A DNA stretch of 64,000 nucleotides from Bacillota bacterium (GTDB lineage: Bacteria; Bacillota; Clostridia; Acetivibrionales; DTU013): the NCBI GenBank assembly GCA_023411575.1, contig JAEYOP010000040.1, positions 310,001 through 374,000 of the forward strand, written 5' to 3'. Below the pieces are notes generated by a model, which did not search any database, was not told the origin of the DNA, and saw only the letters and a program-made list of their open reading frames with translations. A program made the position numbers and the translations under genes. This document shows positions 33,777 to 42,700 of this stretch, one piece after another. The stretch's first letter is position 1; each line of letters begins with the position of its first letter.

Positions 33777-35582
33777 CTATCCGCATTTATCCGGCAGCAG
33801 GATCGTTATTTCCGTCCCTTCCCCCTTGCTGCTGCTAATGGTCAGACCGTAATGGTTTCCAAAATAAAGCCGGATTCTCTGATGGACGTTCGCAACGCCG
33901 ATTCTTCCCTTTTCCTGCATGTAATTGCTGTCGGCCAGTTGCTCCCGGATCCGCCGCAATTTGTCCTCCTCAATGCCGATGCCGTCGTCCTCGATCAGGA
34001 CCTCAATCCCTTCCTCCGTCTTTCGGGCGCCGATGCGCAGGAAGCCTTTCCCCTTTTTCAGGCTGATGCCATGATAAATGGCATTTTCCACAAGCGGCTG
34101 GAGGGAGAACTTCGGGATGACATTGGCCAGGATTTCTTCCGGAATGTCGATCTCATACTCCAGCTTCTCCCTGTAACGGTATTTCTGGATCTCCAGGTAG
34201 GTTCCGACGAGCTCGATTTCCCGCTTTATGGTGATAATATCCTCTGTGCGTTCAATGCTCTTGCGCAGCAGCATGGCAAATTGCTGGATGACCTCCGAGG
34301 TCTCGTAATCCTGCCGGTTCCACAAATTCATCCGGATGGATTCCATCGTGTTGAAGAGGAAATGCGGGTTGATCTGGCTTTGCAGCGCGTTGAACTCCGC
34401 TTCCTTTTTCTTGATGTCCAGAATATAGACTTCATTGATCAGGGTATTTACTTTTTCGACCATGATTTTGAAATCCCGGGCCAGTTCCGAAATTTCATCT
34501 TTGCCCTCGCAATCGACAAATACCTCAAATTTACCCTCGCTCACCTTGGACATGTTCATGACAAGCAGCTTCAGTCTCTTGGTCAGGGTATTCGAGAAGA
34601 AATATACGAAGACAATAGTGACCACAACGATTATAAGGCAGATAAACACACTGTAATTGACCGTATCATGGATCTTTCCGAGAAGGGTCTGGGAAGAAAC
34701 GACCGTGATGATTTTCCACTTGTAAATGGCGCTGTTGCTTTTGATTTCGTAAAAATAGACGGCATTTTTATTCCCGTCGTAATAGGTTTTCCCGTTGTCC
34801 TTCCTGGTCTTCAGGATCTCCTTCAGAATGGGAACGGTATCGGCCTTTTTCCCGAAGGAATCCCTTGTGGTGGAGGACACGATGGTATTATCCTGGTTCA
34901 GCACATAGATATCCTTGTTGATCCCTTCCGTTTCAAACAGCCGGTACAGCTCCATTTCGGGAATATCCAGCTTCAGGACGTTGTCGATCTGGCTTTTGGA
35001 ATAGGGATTTAAAAGCCGCACAATGGAAAGGAACCGGTTTCCCCCGATATTTCTTGCCTCGTCCTCTCTGATGAAAGGCTCTATGAAAATGCTCTGTCCC
35101 TTGGCCTCGAAGGCCTCCTGGTACCAGGGCTGCGACCGGATCGAATCAGTGACGTGGATAATGAAATATTCGTCCTGCAGGATCGAGGTATTTGTCGTAT
35201 AGATGGACAGCGTCGTCAAAGAGCCCACCGTAATCGGAAACCGTTTCGAATACCGGTCGAGCTGCCTTTTGTACCGGTTGTATTTTTCCAGCGTATCCGC
35301 CTGGGGATCCACGGTTTGCAGATGCTCCATCAAATCGTCCTCGTAATAAATATTGATGGTGATCTGAAGCAGGTCATTGAGCTTGTCTTCAATGTTTGTG
35401 GCGATTTGCTTGCTGTTTATCTGGCTGGTGTATTCCTCGTGCGCCATAATATTGTCCGTGGTTCGATAGATCAGAAATGCCCCGATGCTTATGACGGGCA
35501 GCAAAATGACCAGCAAATAGGAGAGCAGAAGCTTGATGTGAAGTTTTAAGCCATTGAAGTAGCGCGTAATTTTTTTGATCAT
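33777..35582 (-). CDS. Sensor histidine kinase (YesM-like)
   Basis: A 601-residue membrane kinase. The first membrane helix ('LLLSYLLVILLPVISIGAFL') and a second near residue 290-310 bracket an extracellular Cache-like sensor. A HAMP segment follows, then the His_kinase domain ('LQSQINPHFLFNTMESIRM' with the phosphorylated His) and a HATPase domain ('LQPLVENAIYHGISLKKGKG', 'IEDDGIGIEEDKLR'). The start at 35582 gives a proper short N-terminus; a more upstream start would add an unlikely basic extension. It is probably the sensor for an extracellular glucan oligosaccharide or for the loaded binding protein, working with the downstream response regulator. Confidence 0.92.
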   Translation of the reverse strand: MIKKITRYFNGLKLHIKLLLSYLLVILLPVISIGAFLIYRTTDNIMAHEEYTSQINSKQIATNIEDKLNDLLQITINIYYEDDLMEHLQTVDPQADTLEKYNRYKRQLDRYSKRFPITVGSLTTLSIYTTNTSILQDEYFIIHVTDSIRSQPWYQEAFEAKGQSIFIEPFIREDEARNIGGNRFLSIVRLLNPYSKSQIDNVLKLDIPEMELYRLFETEGINKDIYVLNQDNTIVSSTTRDSFGKKADTVPILKEILKTRKDNGKTYYDGNKNAVYFYEIKSNSAIYKWKIITVVSSQTLLGKIHDTVNYSVFICLIIVVVTIVFVYFFSNTLTKRLKLLVMNMSKVSEGKFEVFVDCEGKDEISELARDFKIMVEKVNTLINEVYILDIKKKEAEFNALQSQINPHFLFNTMESIRMNLWNRQDYETSEVIQQFAMLLRKSIERTEDIITIKREIELVGTYLEIQKYRYREKLEYEIDIPEEILANVIPKFSLQPLVENAIYHGISLKKGKGFLRIGARKTEEGIEVLIEDDGIGIEEDKLRRIREQLADSNYMQEKGRIGVANVHQRIRLYFGNHYGLTISSSKGEGTEITILLPDKCG

Positions 35583-35612
35583 GCTATACCCCGGATCAAT
35601 CCATATATTTCG

Positions 35613-35642
35613 ACTATAGTATAAGGGGTTACCCTTTGTCAA
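35613..35642 (-). promoter_or_regulatory. Promoter of the sensor kinase/response regulator operon
   Basis: On the minus strand: perfect -35 TTGACA (35642-35637), 18-bp spacer, -10 TATAGT (35618-35613). The spacer contains the imperfect dyad AAGGGTAACCCCTT. Confidence 0.65.
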
Positions 35643-35716
35643 GCTGGCCCAAATCCCTGGATACCGGGCGCCGCGCCGGCGCAAAGGCCTATTTCCTATG
35701 TGCTCCTCCATTTGTG

Positions 35717-36607
35717 CTACGGCGATCTTTGGCCCTTGAACGGGTTTTTCCATTTATTCCGGTATGCCAGGGGCGAAACGCCTGTCCTGGCCTTGAACAA
35801 ATTTATGAAATGGCTGGCATTGTTGATTCCCGCGCTTTCGGCAATATCCGCTACGGAGCGGTCGGAATATTTCAGCAATTCCTTGGCATAATTGATGCGG
35901 GCGCGGATCAGATATTCATTCGGGGTCAACCCGATGAACTTTTTGAATTCTTTCAGAAAATGAAACTTGCTGACGTTGTACTGTTCCGACAGCCCGTCAA
36001 GGGTGATCTTTCCGGTAAAACGGGTGTCCAGCAGCTTCACGGCCGATTGGACATAATCAGGCATACAGGCATTGCCCGGGCTGGTGCGGCAGCCGGACAA
36101 AAGGATTTCCGTCAGCAATTCCGCGATCAAGCCGGCGCTTGCGATTTCGGTCCTGACATCCCAATTTTGCTGTTCCCGGAGGATTTTCCGGATCAGCTCC
36201 GGAACGGCTGTGCCCTCCCCCAGGGAAACGACGGGCGTACTGTTTTTCATAAAAAGATTAAAATAGCCCTGGCTCGGCGAACCGTTAAAATGCACCCACA
36301 ATAGTTCCCACAGGTCTTTTTCATCCGTTTTGTAATAATGGTGCTCCATGCAATTGATAAAAAAAGCCTGGTTGGGAAGAACGGAATAGTCCTTGCCCCG
36401 ATAGGTCAAATGCCCTTTGCCGGAGAGGGTGAAAACAATCAGGTACGAGTTGAGATTGGAGCGTTCCGTGTAATAATTGGGCTGGGTCTTGAAATAGCCC
36501 ACTTCCTGCACATAAAGGAAGGTGGATTTTGCGGTTGGCGTCGGCGTTGCAAAAAGCCGTATGGAATCCGGTGACAAATCACAGTTGTACTGTTCGAAAA
36601 AATCCAT
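35717..36607 (-). CDS. AraC family transcriptional regulator
   Basis: A 296-residue regulator with an N-terminal cupin domain (about 45-125, 'SYLIVFTLSGKGHLTYRGKD', 'WELLWVHFNG') and C-terminal double helix-turn-helix (about 190-290, 'LDGLSEQYNVSKFHFLKEFK', 'VADIAESAGINNASHFINLF'). 'FTLSGKGHL' and 'LWVHFNG' are the usual signatures of sugar-responsive AraC proteins. It diverges from the isomerase-like gene across a 193-base region and presumably controls it. Confidence 0.9.
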   Translation of the reverse strand: MDFFEQYNCDLSPDSIRLFATPTPTAKSTFLYVQEVGYFKTQPNYYTERSNLNSYLIVFTLSGKGHLTYRGKDYSVLPNQAFFINCMEHHYYKTDEKDLWELLWVHFNGSPSQGYFNLFMKNSTPVVSLGEGTAVPELIRKILREQQNWDVRTEIASAGLIAELLTEILLSGCRTSPGNACMPDYVQSAVKLLDTRFTGKITLDGLSEQYNVSKFHFLKEFKKFIGLTPNEYLIRARINYAKELLKYSDRSVADIAESAGINNASHFINLFKARTGVSPLAYRNKWKNPFKGQRSP

Positions 36608-36800
36608 TTATGCTCTCCTTTATAATCTCTTCGAATCCTTTGCAAGATTCTATTATTTTTCAGCAAGAAATTTGATTGTCTGTTTTATTGTATTGCAATA
36701 TAATTGGCTTGTAAAGAAGTTATACGTATATGATATTTCGTCAATAATCTATTATATTTAGGGATTTATGATTCGGTCATCCCTAAAACAGGAGGTTCGT

Positions 36801-38300
36801 ATGGAGCTTGGTAAAATGAAACCGGGCGCGAAAGCGCGCATAGGACTTTATTCCGTGGGGCTGAAAGCTTACTGGAATCAATTCGAGGGGCTGCGGGAAC
36901 GGCTGATCCACTATGGCAAGTTCATAGAGACAAAGCTCCTTGAATATGGCGAGGTATTCAATTTCGGCCTGGTAGACGATGAAACGGCCGGCCGCCAGGC
37001 AGGAGAATGGTTGAACGCCAGAAACGTCGATATTGTATTCTGCCATTCCGCCACTTATGTAACAAGTGCCTGTGTACTGCCGGTGCACCAGATCTGCAAC
37101 GCACCGCTGGTTCTATTGAATCTGCAGCCGACGCCGCAGATGAACTACCTGAAAACCAGCACCGGCGAATGGCTGGCACACTGCGGTTCCTGCCCCGTGC
37201 CTGAATTCACCAACGCATTGAACCGGGCCGGAATCCGGTACCGGATTGTGAACGGCCTGCTGGGTCTTGATAAAGCGCCCGAAATCTCCGTAGCGGACGA
37301 AAACACGGCGGAATGGCCGGAGGCCATACGGGCCTGGAAGGAAATCTCGGAATGGGCGCAGGCCGCCGGTGTGAAGCGCACCCTCCGGCACAGCCGTTTC
37401 GGCTTCCTTGGCAATAATTACAGCGGAATGCTCGATCTGTACAGCGACTTTACAATGGTTCAGGCGCAGACAGGCATCCATGTGGAATTGCTTGAGATGT
37501 GCGATCTGGACAGGAGCCTTCGGACGGTAACACCGGACGAGATCAAGGAAAAGCGCAGCGTGATCGCAGAATTCTTCCAGATCAGCGGAGATTCTCCTTC
37601 GGATCCCATCGCAAGAAAGCCTGCCGAAGAACAACTGGAATGGTCGGCCAAAGTGGCGGCAGCCCAGGAAAAAATGGTAAGGGAATACAACCTGGACGCA
37701 CTGGCCTATTATTATCATGGCTCCTCCGACAGCGAATACGAGAAGCTTCAGAGCGGCTTCATCGTGGGGCATTCGCTTCTGACCGCGGCAGGCATTCCCT
37801 GCGCGGGGGAAGGGGACCTGAAAACCGCACTGGCCATGAAAATCTGCGATACTCTCGGCAAAGGCGGCAGCTTCTCGGAAATCGTTGCGGCGGATTATCG
37901 CCACGGCACCCTTATTATCGGCCACGACGGACCCTTCCATATTTCCATTTCCGATGGAAAGCCGGTCCTCCGGGGGATGGGGGTTTATCACGGAAAGCGC
38001 GGAAGCGGCGTATCCGTGGAAGCAAACGTGCTCGCAGGTCCTGTGACAACACTGGGCGCTACCCAGACGGTCGATGGAAAAATGAAGCTGATTATCAGTG
38101 AAGGGGAAGCTTTCAAGGAGCAGACCCTGATGATCGGAAACACCCAGACCCATATTCGGTTTACCGACTCCCCCGCCGAATATATGGACAGGTGGTTCGC
38201 GGAGGCGCCCACCCACCATTGCGCTCTTTCCGTCGGGCACAATGCGGCGCTGTTCGAAAAAGTAGCCGATCTGCTTGGCATAAACAAAGTGAAGGTATGA
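36801..38300 (+). CDS. L-arabinose/L-fucose isomerase superfamily protein
   Basis: A 499-residue protein with the three-domain AI/FI isomerase layout: N-terminal Rossmann-like domain ('ARIGLYSVGLKAYWNQFEGL', 'VDIVFCHSATYVTSACVLPV'), a middle domain ('RFGFLGNNYSGMLDLYSDFT') and a C-terminal domain ('GIPCAGEGDLKTALAMKICD', 'TLIIGHDGPFHISISDGKP'). Conserved Glu/His residues in G-E-G-D and G-H-D-G are at positions used for metal binding in the family. The ATG at 36801 has AGGAGG 5 bases upstream. It stands alone behind its AraC regulator with no kinase or aldolase nearby, so the sugar is unknown. Confidence 0.82.
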   Translation: MELGKMKPGAKARIGLYSVGLKAYWNQFEGLRERLIHYGKFIETKLLEYGEVFNFGLVDDETAGRQAGEWLNARNVDIVFCHSATYVTSACVLPVHQICNAPLVLLNLQPTPQMNYLKTSTGEWLAHCGSCPVPEFTNALNRAGIRYRIVNGLLGLDKAPEISVADENTAEWPEAIRAWKEISEWAQAAGVKRTLRHSRFGFLGNNYSGMLDLYSDFTMVQAQTGIHVELLEMCDLDRSLRTVTPDEIKEKRSVIAEFFQISGDSPSDPIARKPAEEQLEWSAKVAAAQEKMVREYNLDALAYYYHGSSDSEYEKLQSGFIVGHSLLTAAGIPCAGEGDLKTALAMKICDTLGKGGSFSEIVAADYRHGTLIIGHDGPFHISISDGKPVLRGMGVYHGKRGSGVSVEANVLAGPVTTLGATQTVDGKMKLIISEGEAFKEQTLMIGNTQTHIRFTDSPAEYMDRWFAEAPTHHCALSVGHNAALFEKVADLLGINKVKV

Positions 38301-38744
38301 AAGGGAAGGTTTAATGATACTAATCCCTGCAAATTGCAAAGACTGTTCAAAAATTCAAGTAAGGGACGAATATTCAATTAAAATTATTAACATTTGCCAA
38401 CGCTATTATACATAAACCAGTGATTTGTATCATTATTGTCTACTAAACCTTATATGTTTGTGCCCATTAATCGAATTTTTGAACAGTTGGCCGTTATGCT
38501 GGCAGTGGCATAGAATAAAGTGGAAACAAGATCGTTGTCCAAAGGCGCGTGAAGCAGGCTGGTGTGCGTTGGGGCGCCATTGGAACGCGGTATATATGGC
38601 TGTATTAATGGCGAAACAGGAAAGCAATCACTGAAGTAATATGAAAAAATCTACATATAGCAAGCCAAAAGGATTTGATTGCTAATATATTGTGCACAAT
38701 TGTTTTATGCACCCCAATTTTCAATAGAACTTGCTTTTCCCGAT
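38301..38744. other. Intergenic stretch with MITE-like element
   Basis: Contains the inverted-repeat element at 38342-38487 and otherwise no recognised gene. The open frame 38425-38634 crosses the repeat end and has no ribosome binding site. AT content rises sharply here, marking the border between the carbohydrate region and the accessory region. Confidence 0.5.
38342..38487. repeat. 146-bp element with 15-bp perfect terminal inverted repeats (MITE-like)
   Basis: ACTGTTCAAAAATTC (38342-38356) and its exact complement GAATTTTTGAACAGT (38473-38487) bound a non-coding, AT-rich core. Size and structure fit a miniature inverted-repeat transposable element or solo ends of an insertion sequence. 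No target-site duplication is obvious. Confidence 0.55.
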
Positions 38745-39179
38745 TTATGTCACCCTATTTCCCAAATGGTCCTGTATCCGCCTGACGGCCTTCTTATACT
38801 TCTCCAGTCTTTGATAATCCTCTTCCGAAGGGAATGGAATTCTTGACATATCCATGTTGTCGGCTAGATCTGCAAGTTTGACACGGCAGGCAGTGTCGTT
38901 TTTCAATATCCTGCCGATAAAACCGTCATAGGACTCCTCTTGCCTCCTGGAAAGGGCGTCTACGACCCTTACGACTTCCGGACCGAACCCCGCCGCCCGC
39001 AAGCTTTCCAGCGTTGTATCCGTATCTTCAACTACATCATGCAATACTCCGCAAATTCTTTCCGTTTCATTACCGCAGCGCAGCATCACCCGTATCGGAT
39101 GCAGAATATAAGGCTGTCCCGCCTTATCCTTCTGGCCCTCGTGCGCTTTGGCCGCTATTTGGATTGCTTTCTCCAGCAT
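38745..39179 (-). CDS. HD-domain protein, MESH1/SpoT-hydrolase-like
   Basis: A 144-residue single-domain protein. 'AIQIAAKAHEGQKDKAGQPY' plus I-L-H-P-I-R-V, 'CGVLHDVVEDTDTTLESL' and 'RVKLADLADNMDMSRI' are the ordered metal-binding motifs (H...HD...D) of the (p)ppGpp hydrolase family. There is no synthetase, TGS or ACT domain, so it resembles free-standing small alarmone hydrolases, though it may act on another nucleotide. It lies downstream of a small conserved gene (56-base gap), itself downstream of the exonuclease-RecQ-UvrD gene. Confidence 0.82.
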   Translation of the reverse strand: MLEKAIQIAAKAHEGQKDKAGQPYILHPIRVMLRCGNETERICGVLHDVVEDTDTTLESLRAAGFGPEVVRVVDALSRRQEESYDGFIGRILKNDTACRVKLADLADNMDMSRIPFPSEEDYQRLEKYKKAVRRIQDHLGNRVT

Positions 39180-39235
39180 TTTGTTTTCCCCCTTTTGAGG
39201 AAGACCCTCTAATCATTTCTTGATTCTCCGTAGCA

Positions 39236-39466
39236 CTAGAACTCTTTCTGAACGAGCCTGCCTTCCGCCCATTCGTCTTTAAGCATTTCATACACATAAG
39301 CAGAGCTTTCCCTGTAAAGGCCTGTTTGAAAATCCGAAAGCTTCTCAAATACAATGGAATTATAAACTTTCGCCATCGCTTCTTCAATCGGAATATCGCT
39401 ATCTTCCACTATGAATAGAATCAAGTCCTGCGTGATTCCCTCTATAAGGGCTCTTTTGACATCCAT
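39236..39466 (-). CDS. Small conserved protein, unknown function
   Basis: A 76-residue, acidic, mostly helical protein ('LILFIVEDSDIPIEEAMAKV', 'TGLYRESSAYVYEMLKDEWA'). The pattern seems familiar from short hypothetical proteins of Clostridia, but I cannot assign a family. It probably forms an operon with the HD-domain gene. Small acidic proteins next to nucleotide-cleaving enzymes can be regulators or antitoxins; no direct evidence here. Confidence 0.55.
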   Translation of the reverse strand: MDVKRALIEGITQDLILFIVEDSDIPIEEAMAKVYNSIVFEKLSDFQTGLYRESSAYVYEMLKDEWAEGRLVQKEF

Positions 39467-39792
39467 CCTAAATACCCCCCAATGACTTCAGATGCTGTAA
39501 CGAACCATCGGAATGGAAAGAGTATTGGTTTGTCAACTTTTTATATTTCATACTATTAACCAGGATGTCCAGATCAATAAGCCCATTTGTGAATGTCCTG
39601 AACAGCAATTATAAGAGATGTCCCCCGTTTTTTTTGCATACCACCATATAATTAACAAGATTCACTTGTTGCCTGTTTAGCATAGGGCAAAGCTCCTCAC
39701 AAACTTCTTTTATCATAAATGTACCACAAATTTACATACATTTATACGGATATACGGAGACTATAGGCATATTTCACAAGCATTTCGAAAAA
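39467..39792. other. Intergenic stretch without recognised features
   Basis: AT-rich gap between the exonuclease-helicase fusion and the small gene. A TTGACA lies on the minus strand at about 39536-39531 but no good -10 follows at 16-18 bases. I see no gene, repeat or terminator. Confidence 0.4.
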
Positions 39793-42700
39793 TTAATCCT
39801 GCCTTTCAAAATAAAGCTCGGGCAGCAAAATTCTGATCTCGTTCTGCTCATTCTTCTCGATCTCTTCGTTTTTCTTCTGCCAACAAACGATGAACCGGAC
39901 CGTGGCAGACGAGGGGACATAGCCTTTTTGTTTCATCGCTTCTATCTTTTGGATAAACTGCTTTGAAAACCGGAATATTTTACGACCTCTTTTATCACAG
40001 CACCAATCTCCGTCTATTTCCAAAGAATCTCCGCTCTTCAATTGCACAAGGCTATCCTGACAGGTAAAAAAGCAGTCCAAAAAGATATCTCTATGCAATA
40101 GCTGCATTGCCAATTGCCGCGGCGGCAGATATACCAGGGAATCCTTCTTTTTCTCCAGACCGTCCGTATGGATCGAATCAAAAACATTCCCGTTATAATG
40201 GATTGCCAGACTGCGTTTCGCTCTTGTCAGCGCTACATACAACTGGCGCTTGGCCTCCGCCGTCTCGAAGCCTTTCCCCGTCACGAGCGTATTCCCGCCG
40301 GAAAACCCGTTCCCCCTCTGGTCCAGCATCAAAAAAACATTGTCAAATTCACGGCCTTTTGCTTTGTGAATGGTGGACACAAAAATCGTTTCGCCATTCT
40401 CTTCATCATAAAAGTCCTCCAACTTGGATTCTCGGATAAAAGTTTCCAGATCGGACTTGTATTTTATCCTGGGATTGGTCGTTTCAAAATCGGCAATCAG
40501 GTTCCTGCACAACTCGAGGTTCATACTCCCGCTGAACTGTTCCACGAGTTTGCGCCCGGCATTTGTCCATATATCATCGTCAATAGCATACACTCCTTCT
40601 TCCAGGTGAAGCTGGTCCAGAAAAAATCGCACTTCCAGGAGATTGTCCAAATTAAAGCCTTCGTTGGACTGGATCAGCCTGGCCGGCCTTCTGTTTTTCA
40701 AAAGAAGGCCGGTGATTTGCATCGCTTCTTCATTGGTTCTTGTCAAAACACAGGCGGATCCCTTAATATCTTGGGAAAGGATACCCTTCACAAGCGGCTC
40801 GATCAAATTGCCGCTGTCGTATTGGAACAGCTTTATGGTGCCGTTATCTGCCTGTACTGCGGAAATAGGCGTTGCCTTCAGCCTTTTCGGTATCCTTCTC
40901 ACATATTCGTTTGCAAAATCCACCAGGTTCCTTTTACTTCTGAAATTCTCTACCAGTTCGTAAAAAGCGGCGTTCTGCTCTGTGATTAACTTCTTCATAT
41001 ATTCCGAACTGGAACCCCTGAACTCGAAAATATTCTGGTCGTCGTCCCCAACTGCGATGACTCGCATGTCCTCGTTATACTCCATTAATGCGCTGACCAG
41101 TTCAAATTCGTTGGCATCCATGTCCTGCGCCTCATCAATCACCAGCACCGTTTTTGTAATCCGCCCCGCTTCGACCTCTCCGCTTCGGATCTTTCGGACC
41201 GCTTCCTGGATAATCTCGTCCGACTTCTCAATGGTGCCCACTCTTCCCAGCAAATCGAAGCAATAGGAATGGAACGTTTTGATCTCTATGAAATGAGCGG
41301 CATTCTGGATTAGCTTTATGAGCCGCTTTTTAAACTCCGTCACCGCGGATCTGGAGAATGTGACCATCAGCATCTGCTCATGCTTGACATCCTCCATCAG
41401 CATCAAGGACGCCAGCTTGTGGACCAGAATACGGGTTTTGCCGCTTCCCGGCCCGGCAGCCACAACGATGTGCTTCGACTCCTTGTCATTGATGATTTTC
41501 AACTGCGCCGGCGATAATTCTCCAAAAAGCTGCCTGAACTTCTCCGGCGTAATGTTTCTTTTGATCTCACTGCCCCTGCTGCCTCTGAAATATTTACCCA
41601 GGAAGACGCCGTAATTCAGTTGGAAATAATCATCGACGAATTGCAGCGCCGCCTTGTAATCCTCAATCATTTTCCTTGCGTACTCTCCGGCGATATGGAT
41701 CTGCTGGATCTTGTTCTCGTAGTATTGATTCAGCTTCTGGTAGTCCTCAATTTTATACTTCTTTTTGTTGTCCGGCTCGATCCTCTCTATGGTCAGAGCA
41801 TTATATACCACCAAAAAACCGCCCTCGATTTTAAGCGCTTCAATTCTTGACAAGTAAAACAGCGCATCCTCGATCTCTTCAAAAGTCACCTGCCTGTCAT
41901 ACAAAGTAAGCTCATTCGCATACTGTTCTTTCAGTTCCAATACGGAAAACTCAACAGGGACCTCCTCTTTCATGGTCTCTTGCTCCTGCTCCATTCTGTT
42001 GCTTTTATCGAAGAGATACCCCACGATGAACCGGGCCAGTTCCAGTCTTTTCACCAGCTTCTCCTCCAGCGCCTCCCGGCTGAAGAGGCCCAAAACCGCA
42101 ATATGATTCGGAGAAACCGTTTGCCGCCGGATCCAGTGCTTGATTGTCCAGAAGTTCAGCACCGTCTTGATCTGATTCGGGTTTACCTCCTTGCATCCAT
42201 TTTCCTCCGCCTGCTGGTTCAATTCCTTCACGTGAATCGTCTTTTCTTCTTGTTCGATCACGGAAAGAAGGAATTTCTCGATGTGGCCATAGGCTTTCAA
42301 AATACCCAGGGAGCGGTTCCTGTTTTCCTTCTTCCGGATGAACGCGTTTAAATCCCTGGCATCGGCAAGAATCCTCTCCTCGCGGAGCAGGTTGACGATC
42401 TGGATGACCTCCGCCTTTTCGATCCCCAGCCGGTCGGACAGATAGTCGATTCTTGCTTCCGCATCCCCGTCTCCTGTACGCTGCCTGCTTTTGCTGGAAA
42501 TCAAGGATTTGATGATCCGGATCGCCCCCACCTTTTGCTTTTCCACAAAGCGGGAGGACCGGTTGATTCTTTCAATGGCTTCCATTGCGTTTCGGACAAG
42601 AATGCTGTCTGCAAAAACCCTCGGCATGTTTTGCCCGCGTTTCAAATACCCGGCTTCCTCCAACGCCGCGATGGCTGTCCGGACTCTCGTTTCAATCTCA

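Noticed and set aside
38425..38634. 69-codon plus-strand frame downstream of the isomerase gene
   Set aside because: It spans the end of the inverted-repeat element, has no ribosome binding site and no recognisable similarity.
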